Of a stretch of DNA of 13,951 nt, positions 8,501 through 13,342 are shown piece after piece (position 1 is the stretch's first letter; each line of letters opens with the position of its first letter). The notes under the pieces were generated by a model. It did no database searches. It was given only the letters and a program-made list of their open reading frames with translations, and was not told the origin of the DNA. The translations under genes and the position numbers were made by a program. Source of the stretch: RUG11551 sp045586185 (GTDB lineage Bacteria; Planctomycetota; Planctomycetia; Pirellulales; Thermoguttaceae); contig JAZMZV010000178.1 in assembly GCA_045586185.1 (NCBI GenBank), positions 1-13,951 of the forward strand, in the 5' to 3' direction.

Positions 8501-8866
8501 CGAGTCCAGCGTGCTGATATTGACGCGGTTGAGGCTTTTGACAACCTCGTACAGAGTCTTGCGAACCTCGCCCAGATCCAAACTGACAGAGCTTTTATCC
8601 ACGCTCTGGGTTATCTTTTTGGCGCCGCTGAGTTTTTTCGACAACTCTGTGCATTTTTCGTTGTCAAGCGCGCCTTCCGCCAGCCAGGTCAGAATTCGGC
8701 TTTGAATCTCGCCCGCCGCTTTTTTGGAAAACGTCGTAGCTAAAATATTCTCCGGACGAACTTTATTCTCCGAGCCGTCTCCGGAAAAAAGAAGCAGCAA
8801 ATATCGACACGCCAGCTGATGCGTTTTCCCTGTTCCTGCAGAGGCCTGAATTATCGTATTTTCCAT
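5501..8866 (-). CDS. AddA/RecB-like UvrD-family helicase with C-terminal PD-(D/E)XK nuclease
   Basis: This 1121-residue, complete protein has all superfamily 1 helicase motifs in order: Walker A ASAGTGKT (8-15), Ia TTFSKKAA (44-51), II LDEFQDTS (379-386), III GDVKQAIYNWRGGE (412-425), IV QSRRSGP (453-459), V YHQAKGLEFD (740-749) and VI YVAMTRPKRA (821-830). The C-terminus carries a RecB-type nuclease: RGTLLHCW (H963), NGVIDRL (D1049), ILDYKT (D1067, K1069) and YAGQMDAYRQ (Y1084, Q1087, Y1091). Such enzymes resect double-strand breaks for RecA-dependent repair and degrade linear foreign DNA. AddA normally works with AddB, often encoded just upstream, but no addB-like gene is present here. The start is set by the Walker A being within 15 residues of the N-terminus, as in AddA. 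It is divergent from the restriction-modification operon. Helicase and nuclease calls are secure; identity with true AddA is less so. Confidence 0.9.
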   Translation of the reverse strand: MENTIIQASAGTGKTHQLACRYLLLLFSGDGSENKVRPENILATTFSKKAAGEIQSRILTWLAEGALDNEKCTELSKKLSGAKKITQSVDKSSVSLDLGEVRKTLYEVVKSLNRVNISTLDSYFNQRLKCFSLELGLPMDWTIIEESFDKRRRQMVLSKMFQDEDFVESFAQYLKISDLSRSVYDQMSDAIDNLYSLWREAPTEVWETLKIPRFKYNSDSFNQLIETTIDFFSCRDTPYTPKGKAGIIADLSRIRTENPYKVIPEFLGKALLVNAWAVRTAPEQGVSYNRNTITDPDIVSCLIDIATYSRAFLFKMKRMQSDFYQKKLLTLFDALYIQDKKDKGELVFADIPWFLTRQGAADNDSDAFRMDSSVQHLMLDEFQDTSLDQWRVLEPLAKKTTKDNNKSFFCVGDVKQAIYNWRGGESRLLKELRKILLEGAPKKTVINEVDMKQSRRSGPAIMAAVNKVFKEQLGKNDLLDKSEGSLQTLRNVAIEWSENFPEHDSYHSDMDSYVELRTAPYEASEDDASGPEDWRMATYEYAAKMIKTELDEVSQKHDLSIGVLVRSNDSGAKIADCIKNEGLECSLEGNSPLLDSYEVRLVLALMKWIDHPDDLYSFYQVCNSPLSQELDRLAKALDLNDRESVLDVTQRLTVGWDDCKILNQLRYELLYNGYGLTVQRWVNLLKPTADERSRRRLEMLEEMANQYDSHGSTRTDEFIDYITDTSLKNVFKTRIRVMTYHQAKGLEFDIVILPKLDSPLTTNKPNLVVYGRPQPYEIEPPDKIIPSFESKHRYLLPDEELKELFTYDEKRQMQESLCNLYVAMTRPKRALYMILPPYKTGDHHTYEDVLLGTLARENGINRKNKQPGKTYYSEGNSEWIQKLLMTENYGQKDESESSDKIVNVTPDFKFGFGSRSVCVPLPATAWTTDDDPKSFIKTVTAEVDSSVDSGTSLPQSLRGTLLHCWLADIEWIDEYKADDQRLIDLGIGIGVQQKSFMSLLPSFKSLINQPAVISALTRPDESWEVYREKNVAGILKEGNAERLVNGVIDRLALHRTGGKVDKAIILDYKTVRKGNDTDEILNRYAGQMDAYRQIVSKMYCIPENEVDKVVETTLLILEGDF

Positions 8867-8874
8867 GTTTATTT

Positions 8875-8903
8875 TCTATATAAATGTTTGAGAGAATTGG
8901 CAA
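8875..8903 (-). promoter_or_regulatory. Candidate promoter for the helicase-nuclease gene, leaving almost no leader
   Basis: On the reverse strand TTGCCA (8898-8903) is followed after exactly 17 bases by TATAGA (8875-8880). This matches the sigma-70 consensus at five and four of six positions. Transcription would start only a base or two before ATG at 8866, implying a leaderless or nearly leaderless mRNA. That fits the absence of a Shine-Dalgarno sequence. The call is from consensus match only. Confidence 0.35.
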
Positions 8904-9010
8904 GGCGTCAACCGCGAGCGCAAAGCTTCTCGCCCGTTCTATTCGACGCAGAATCATTATTACACACATTGAATCAAATGTCAATAGTCAACGCAAAAAA
9001 ACTATAAAAT

Positions 9011-9044
9011 AACAGGGTATGACAGAATCTGTCGCACCCCTGTT
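9011..9044 (-). terminator. Two-step hairpin followed on the minus strand by a T-rich run
   Basis: AACAGGG (9011-9017) pairs with CCCTGTT (9038-9044), and inside it GACAG (9021-9025) pairs with CTGTC (9029-9033) around an AAT loop. Read on the minus strand, the hairpin is followed by ATTTTATAGTTTTTTT, so it looks like an intrinsic terminator in that direction. No clear gene on the minus strand precedes it, unless the 9045-9200 block is transcribed as a small RNA. Confidence 0.4.
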
Positions 9045-9064
9045 GAGCCCGCCGTAGAAAACGC

Positions 9065-9186
9065 CGCAAAGCGTGCATGCCAAATAGACGAAACCGGAGA
9101 TCTCCTCTGGATGGAGCCTGTCTCGGGCGCCGTATTCTCCGCCCCACGATTGCACTCGTTTGAGCCCGGTTCGCCGTCGCTTTGCG
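9065..9186. repeat. GC-richer block bounded by 9-base inverted repeats
   Basis: CGCAAAGCG (9065-9073) and CGCTTTGCG (9178-9186) are exact reverse complements about 100 bases apart. The block also contains the 10-base palindrome GGAGATCTCC (9096-9105), and just outside or inside the ends are related strings, GAGCCCGCCG and GAGCCCGGTTCGCCG. It could be a structured RNA, a small mobile repeat or a decayed gene. Nothing here decides between these. Confidence 0.35.
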
Positions 9187-9187
9187 C

Positions 9188-9227
9188 TAACTCCTAACTC
9201 CTAACTCCTAACTCCTAACTCCTAACT
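9188..9227. repeat. TAACTCC heptamer array, 5 perfect copies plus a partial one
   Basis: Five exact TAACTCC units run from 9188 to 9222, followed by TAACT. The heptamer period is the same as in the array at 3715-3826, but the unit is different. It is non-coding: every reading frame through a heptamer array shifts phase each unit, and TAG or TAA stops appear. Confidence 0.95.
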
Positions 9228-9242
9228 TTCTTTCCGCCCCCC

Positions 9243-9270
9243 TTGTGAGAGAATCTGCTTTTCATATAAT
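9243..9270 (+). promoter_or_regulatory. Candidate promoter for the hsdM operon
   Basis: TTGTGA (9243-9248) and a perfect TATAAT (9265-9270) are separated by 16 bases. This is the best sigma-70-like match on the plus strand before hsdM. It would give a leader of about 285 bases containing the nonamer repeats, which is long for such an operon, so a nearer promoter cannot be excluded. Confidence 0.4.
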
Positions 9271-9321
9271 ATATAGAGAGGCGAACTGTTACGCTGGCGC
9301 GACAGATCCAAGTTTTTATCA

Positions 9322-9420
9322 CACGAAATACACGAAAAGAACGAAGCAACACGAAAATTTTTAAATCTTTAATTTTTCGTCTATTTCGCTTATTTCGCTT
9401 ATTTTGTGTTTTTCGTGTTT
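9322..9420. repeat. Degenerate nonamer arrays in inverted orientation (TTTCGTGTN type)
   Basis: The right arm (about 9374-9420) reads as successive 9-base units TTTCGTCTA, TTTCGCTTA, TTTCGCTTA, TTTTGTGTT, TTTCGTGTT. The left arm (about 9322-9358) has the same kind of unit on the other strand (CACGAAATA, CACGAAAAG, then decayed copies, then CACGAAAAT). The two arms are partly complementary, so a long AU-rich stem is possible in the leader RNA of hsdM. Confidence 0.7.
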
Positions 9421-9446
9421 AAAAATCGAATGAATCATAAACGATT

Positions 9447-9460
9447 ATTGATTTATCAAT
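9447..9460. promoter_or_regulatory. 14-base palindrome, possible operator
   Basis: ATTGATTTATCAAT is a perfect inverted repeat (ATTGAT, two-base centre, ATCAAT). It lies about 100 bases before hsdM and downstream of the candidate promoter. It could bind a dimeric regulator, but AT-rich palindromes of this length also arise by chance, and no regulator gene is nearby. Confidence 0.2.
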
Positions 9461-9475
9461 TAACCAATCGGCGAA

Positions 9476-9502
9476 AATCCGTTTAATCCGTAAAATCCGT
9501 GT
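9476..9502. repeat. Three AATCCGNNN nonamers
   Basis: AATCCGTTT, AATCCGTAA and AATCCGTGT follow each other without a gap, about 60 bases before the hsdM start. This is a third kind of short tandem repeat in the same intergenic region, again of period nine. Confidence 0.75.
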
Positions 9503-9562
9503 GCGGACTGACCTGCACAAACGCCAGGTCTGAGAACGGCGCCCAAGAAAGAGAACATAACG

Positions 9563-11428
9563 ATGATTAACATACGTAAACTGGAGGCGGAGTTGTGGGA
9601 ATCCGCTGATCTCCTAAGATCCAATTCCAAGCTGACCTCAAATCAGTACTGTATGCCGACGCTGGGGCTTATCTTCCTGCGTTACGCCTACAGCCGCTTT
9701 AAGAAGGTGGAAGCTGAGATACTCAAAAACCGTCCCTCTCGCCGAGGACGAACGCTGCCTGTGGAAGCCAGCGACTTCTCCGCAAAGAGCGCTCTGTTCC
9801 TTCCGAAAGAGGCGCAGTACGAATATCTCGTCAATTTGCCGGAGAACGTCGCGTCCGCCGGGCTTGTCAACAAAGACGGTCATCCGATAAACAGCCTCTC
9901 AGAAGCGGTCAACAACGCCATGCTGCTCATCGAGGCGCAGAGCGAACAGCTCACAGGCGTTTTGCCGAAAAGCTATACGGATTTTTCCGACGAGCTTCTG
10001 GCAGAGCTGCTGCGAATTTTCAACAACAGCGCCCTTGACGACGTCGGCGGCGACGTTATCGGCAGAATTTATGAATACTTCCTCAGTAAATTCGCGCCTG
10101 TGGTCGCGTCCGACGACGGGGTGTTCTTCACGCCGAAATCCCTTGTCAAGATGATAGTCAACATTCTGGAGCCGAAACAGGGGGTTCTTCTCGACTGCGC
10201 GTGCGGCAGCGGCGGAATGTTCGTCCAGAGCGGCGATTTCGTCAACGCCGCCGGCATGAACGCCAACAGCGCCATGACATTCTACGGGCAGGAAAAGGTC
10301 GAATACAACGCCCAGCTCTGCCTGATGAACATGGCGGTTCACGGGCTGACAGGCGTTATCAAATCCGGCGACGAGGCGAACACGTTCTATCACGACGCGC
10401 ATAATCTCACCGGCTGCTGTGATTACATCATGGCGAATCCGCCTTTCAACGTCGATAAAGTCAAAGCCGAATCCTGCCAGAGCGCCGGGCGGCTTCCGTT
10501 CGGTTTGCCTTCCGTGAACAAAAACAAGGAAGTCGGCAACGCCAACTACCTGTGGATTTCCTATTTCTATTCCTATTTGAACGAGCGCGGCAGAGCCGGG
10601 TTCGTTATGGCGTCCTCCGCTACGGACAGTCAGGGCAAAGACAAGGACATCCGGGAATCGCTTATCCGCACCGGCTGCGTTGACGTGATGATCTCCGTCG
10701 GCAACAACTTCTTCTATACGAAGTCGCTGCCGTGCTCGTTGTGGTTCTTTGACAGGGCAAAGAGCAAATCCGTCCGCGACAAGGTTCTCTTTATCGACGC
10801 CCGGAATTACTATACCGTAGTTGACCGCACGCTCAACGAATGGAGCGAATGGCAGCTCAAGAACCTCAACGCTATCGTCTGGCTTTATCGCGGCGAGACG
10901 GAAAAGTACGCTGCGCTGCTGCAGGAGTACCGCGATTATCTCTGTGCAGAAGCCGACGCCGACGGGAACGACGAACTCAAAGACGCGGTTTGTCTGGATT
11001 CCTTTGCCGACGTCGTTTCCGCGCTCAAAGAAAAGCTCTCAACGCTCCGCAAGATGGCAAAAGCCGACGTGGACGCCGCCGAAAAGCGCGACAAAAAGAG
11101 CGTTCAGCAGCTCTACGACGACAGAATCGCTTATATCGAAAACATGCTCGCCGCAGCCAAAGAAGCGCATTGGCTTTATGAGAAATTCGGGGACGGCGTT
11201 TATACCGACGTTCTCGGCTTGTGCAAGCTGGCGAGCCTTGAGGAAATCGAAGAAAAAGGCTGGTCGCTCACGCCCGGGGCTTACGTCGGCGTCGCTCCTG
11301 TAGAAGACGACGGCGTGGACTTTGCCGAACGCATGGCGGAAATCCACCGGGAACTCCTGTCCCTTCAGGCGGAATCCAACGACCTGATGGATACTATCTC
11401 AAAGAACATAAAGGAATTAGGATTATGA
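9563..11428 (+). CDS. hsdM: Type I restriction-modification DNA methyltransferase subunit
   Basis: This complete 621-residue protein is a little longer than a usual HsdM. The helical N-terminal domain (about 3-150) begins with IRKLEAELWESADLLRSN and CMPTLGLIFLRYAYSRF. The core adenine-N6 methyltransferase domain has the AdoMet-binding motif LLDCACGSGGMF (209-220) and the catalytic motif MANPPFN (290-296). GGDVIGRIYEYFLSKFA (162-178) and FFTPKSLVKMIVNIL (188-202) are typical of HsdM. The charged C-terminal part (about 480-621) contains long helices. The protein uses AdoMet to methylate adenine at a site set by HsdS and is also needed for restriction with HsdR. The start at 9563 is preceded by AAGAAAGAGAA, a weak ribosome binding site. 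Its stop overlaps the next gene's ATG by ATGA. Codon use is GC-rich compared with the following genes. Confidence 0.96.
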   Translation: MINIRKLEAELWESADLLRSNSKLTSNQYCMPTLGLIFLRYAYSRFKKVEAEILKNRPSRRGRTLPVEASDFSAKSALFLPKEAQYEYLVNLPENVASAGLVNKDGHPINSLSEAVNNAMLLIEAQSEQLTGVLPKSYTDFSDELLAELLRIFNNSALDDVGGDVIGRIYEYFLSKFAPVVASDDGVFFTPKSLVKMIVNILEPKQGVLLDCACGSGGMFVQSGDFVNAAGMNANSAMTFYGQEKVEYNAQLCLMNMAVHGLTGVIKSGDEANTFYHDAHNLTGCCDYIMANPPFNVDKVKAESCQSAGRLPFGLPSVNKNKEVGNANYLWISYFYSYLNERGRAGFVMASSATDSQGKDKDIRESLIRTGCVDVMISVGNNFFYTKSLPCSLWFFDRAKSKSVRDKVLFIDARNYYTVVDRTLNEWSEWQLKNLNAIVWLYRGETEKYAALLQEYRDYLCAEADADGNDELKDAVCLDSFADVVSALKEKLSTLRKMAKADVDAAEKRDKKSVQQLYDDRIAYIENMLAAAKEAHWLYEKFGDGVYTDVLGLCKLASLEEIEEKGWSLTPGAYVGVAPVEDDGVDFAERMAEIHRELLSLQAESNDLMDTISKNIKELGL

Positions 11429-12921
11429 AAATACATAAGAATGAGTCGCACGATACCGAGTTCAAACAAAACTGGCGTGATGAATATCTTAAATGGATTT
11501 GCGCCTTCGCCAATACACATGGCGGTTCGCTATACATAGGCGTCAAGGATGATGGAGAAATCTGTGGCGTGGAAAACAGTCATAAACTCTCTGAGGATAT
11601 TCCTAACAAGATATTACAGGCTACGGGGTTGATTTGTGATGTAAACCTTCTCAGCAAAAACGGGAAAAAGTATTTGAAGATTGATGTTGAAAAATATCCG
11701 TTTCCTGTGAGTTATCACGGAAAATATTATAAGCGCAGCGGCTCAACCACCCAGGAAGTAACCGGCTATGAATTGGATAAGATGATTCTTGCCGTTCAAG
11801 GTCGCACATGGGACAGCGTTCCCGTGCCGCATGTGTCTGCGGATGACTTAGACAAAGATTCCATTAAAATTTTTCGAAAAAGGGCTTTAGACCACAATCG
11901 ACTCGATAAAGAAGCGCTGGATGTTCCTGATGAAGTTCTTCTGCGTAATCTGCGGCTTTTTGAAAATGATTATCTCACGAAAGCCGCTGTTATGTGTTTT
12001 CACCCAGATCCCGAAAAATGGGTCACATGCGCATATATCAAAATTGGATTCTTTGCCGACAACGATGCAGATATTTTATACCAGGATGAAATTCATGGCT
12101 CTCTGATCATTCAGGTGGAAAAGGCGATGGACTTGATTTATACCAAGTACATGAAAGCCCTCATCAGCTATGACGGCATTTACCGAAAAGAGACCTTCTT
12201 TTTCCCGAAAGAGGCTTTCCGCGAATTATTATTAAACGCCGTCATTCATCGCGATTACATGAGACCAACCCCGATTCAAATCAGAGTCTATGCTCATAAA
12301 ATCCGTATTTGGAATATCGGTAAAATGCCTGTCGAAGTGCCTGTAGAAAAACTTTTTGAACCGCATTCTTCGGAGCCGAGGAATCCAAATATCGCCAATG
12401 TTTTCTTTAAGGCGGGCTATGTGGAAAGCTGGGGCAGAGGCTACAAGAACATATCGGACATCTGCAAATTCCGCAAGGCAACGCTGCCTGTTCCAGAGGA
12501 AAATTCGGGCGGTCTTGCGGTGGAATGCCCGCCCAGCAAGGAATACCTTGCTGCCGAGAAAAAACAGGGGAAAATGGTTACCGAAGATGACGCTGTAAAT
12601 GGCGCTGTAAACGACGTAAATGGCACTGTAAACGACGTAAATGGCACTGTAAATGACTTAAATGGCGCTGTAAACGACGTAAATGGCGCTGTAAATGACT
12701 TAGACTTGTCTAAGACAGAGCAAGAAGTATTGGAAGCAATTGTTGCTTTTCCTTCATATTCCTACGAGCAACTTGCTGAGGTATGTAATCTATCACGGCG
12801 AACTATTGCCCGTATTATCAAGAGTTTTCAAAACAATAAACTCATTCAACGTATTGGTTCAGACAAGGCTGGTCGTTGGGAAATAATTGATGAAGGTCGT
12901 GCCGGCGACAAAAATCAATAA
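11425..12921 (+). CDS. AlbA_2/Schlafen-like ATP-binding protein with repeat linker and winged helix, embedded in the type I R-M operon
   Basis: This 498-residue protein is of the group often named 'putative DNA-binding domain-containing / ATP-binding protein'. The AlbA_2 (Schlafen-like) domain covers about 8-120 (DTEFKQNWRDEYLKWICAFA, then GGSLYIGVKDDGEICGV). A GHKL-type ATPase part covers about 255-350, with an N-box FRELLLNAVIHRDY (E267, N271) and WGRGYKNI (336-343). Residues 391-425 are five heptapeptides of the form VNGAVND, and a winged helix follows at 429-488 (YSYEQLAEVCNLSRRTIARIIKSF). Its ATG overlaps the hsdM stop and it is read with hsdM and hsdS, so it is a restriction-linked ORF. 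Its role is unknown: regulation of the operon through the winged helix, or an added defence or immunity function, are inferences. Base use is more AT-rich than hsdM. Confidence 0.9.
   Translation: MKIHKNESHDTEFKQNWRDEYLKWICAFANTHGGSLYIGVKDDGEICGVENSHKLSEDIPNKILQATGLICDVNLLSKNGKKYLKIDVEKYPFPVSYHGKYYKRSGSTTQEVTGYELDKMILAVQGRTWDSVPVPHVSADDLDKDSIKIFRKRALDHNRLDKEALDVPDEVLLRNLRLFENDYLTKAAVMCFHPDPEKWVTCAYIKIGFFADNDADILYQDEIHGSLIIQVEKAMDLIYTKYMKALISYDGIYRKETFFFPKEAFRELLLNAVIHRDYMRPTPIQIRVYAHKIRIWNIGKMPVEVPVEKLFEPHSSEPRNPNIANVFFKAGYVESWGRGYKNISDICKFRKATLPVPEENSGGLAVECPPSKEYLAAEKKQGKMVTEDDAVNGAVNDVNGTVNDVNGTVNDLNGAVNDVNGAVNDLDLSKTEQEVLEAIVAFPSYSYEQLAEVCNLSRRTIARIIKSFQNNKLIQRIGSDKAGRWEIIDEGRAGDKNQ
12595..12699 (+). 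repeat. In-frame 21-base tandem repeat, 5 copies
   Basis: Five 21-base units encode VNGAVND, VNGTVND, VNGTVND, LNGAVND and VNGAVND (residues 391-425 of the AlbA_2 protein). The unit is itself made of two related halves of 9 and 12 bases (GTAAATGGC and the run around GTAAACGAC). Changes in copy number would lengthen or shorten the linker between the ATPase part and the winged helix without breaking the frame. Confidence 0.93.
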
Positions 12922-12934
12922 AGGGGATGGGATT

Positions 12935-13342
12935 ATGAAAATACAAGACGCCGAGAAAAAACAGGGAAAGATGGTCGCCAAAGATGGCTCTGTAAATGGC
13001 GCTGTAAAAACCCCGTCGGGCGCTTTAAATGACACTTTAAAAGGTGGTCAAATCGGTGGTCAAATCGGTGGTCAAATCGAATTGACAGTCAGCAGGCTTT
13101 TCTATCCGAAATATTCTCAAATCCGCGAGACAACGTCCCGCATATTGGGGGAAAAGCAACAATATGCAAAAATCGATAATGCCGGGATTTCATCGACAGT
13201 GTCGAGAAAATTGAAAGCGATTGGATTGGAGGGGCAATCAGTATTGCCCAAAAGTCCGATGCTGTCGGACTTATTTATCCCAACGCTTAAGAAAAAACGG
13301 GAAGAATTTCTGTTCAATCAGATGATGGAGATGGGATTATGA
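12935..13342 (+). CDS. Small protein of unknown function, probably a duplicated and internally deleted AlbA_2 gene tail
   Basis: The reading frame is open from 12887, but ATG at 12935 is preferred. It follows GGGGATGGG (a ribosome binding site), sits 13 bases after the previous stop and gives 135 residues. Residues 6-25 (AEKKQGKMVAKDGSVNGAVK) match residues 377-396 of the AlbA_2 protein at 15 of 20 positions. Three GGQI units follow at 37-48. The rest (49-135: SRLFYPKYSQIRETTSRIL, YAKIDNAGISSTVSRKLKAIGL) is unlike the upstream winged helix and may be another helix-turn-helix. The start region shares 16 identical bases with that of the AlbA_2 gene. The stop overlaps the hsdS start by ATGA, so the gene is translated within the operon rather than dead. 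Function not recognised. Confidence 0.72.
   Translation: MKIQDAEKKQGKMVAKDGSVNGAVKTPSGALNDTLKGGQIGGQIGGQIELTVSRLFYPKYSQIRETTSRILGEKQQYAKIDNAGISSTVSRKLKAIGLEGQSVLPKSPMLSDLFIPTLKKKREEFLFNQMMEMGL
13043..13078 (+). repeat. 12-base in-frame repeat encoding GGQI, 3 copies
   Basis: Three exact copies of GGTGGTCAAATC encode GGQIGGQIGGQI (residues 37-48 of the small protein). Linkers of this style are, from memory, frequent before the C-terminal winged helix of AlbA_2-type ATP-binding proteins. This supports descent of the small gene from such a protein. Confidence 0.93.

Larger units (their letters stand above)
8867..9562. other. Divergent intergenic region, 696 bases, repeat-rich and without a convincing gene
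   Basis: This lies between the divergent helicase-nuclease and hsdM genes. Going left to right it holds a candidate helicase promoter, a compound hairpin (9011-9044), a GC-richer block with an inverted repeat (9065-9186), a TAACTCC array, a candidate plus-strand promoter, inverted nonamer arrays (9322-9420), a 14-base palindrome and a short AATCCGNNN array. The GC-rich block is open on the minus strand from about 9200 to 8990 but has no ATG, so it is not called as a gene. Confidence 0.6.

Noticed and set aside
8990..9200. Minus-strand frame without ATG, with stretches such as GFVYLACTLCGVFYGG
   Set aside because: There is no ATG start, no ribosome binding site and no motif. The left end is a hairpin with a T-run and the right end is a heptamer array. 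It is kept only as a repeat or RNA candidate.
9899..10402. Minus-strand open frame of 167 residues inside hsdM
   Set aside because: It is a shadow of the GC-rich hsdM coding frame; the composition is biased and no domain is recognisable.
10821..11303. Plus-strand open frame of 160 residues in another frame of hsdM
   Set aside because: It is rich in S, R, K and T in the manner of a shifted frame, and it lies fully within the conserved hsdM C-terminal part.
12887..12934. Upstream extension of the small gene to ATG at 12887
   Set aside because: It would overlap the AlbA_2 gene by 35 bases and has no ribosome binding site, while ATG at 12935 has a strong one and matches the repeated junction sequence.
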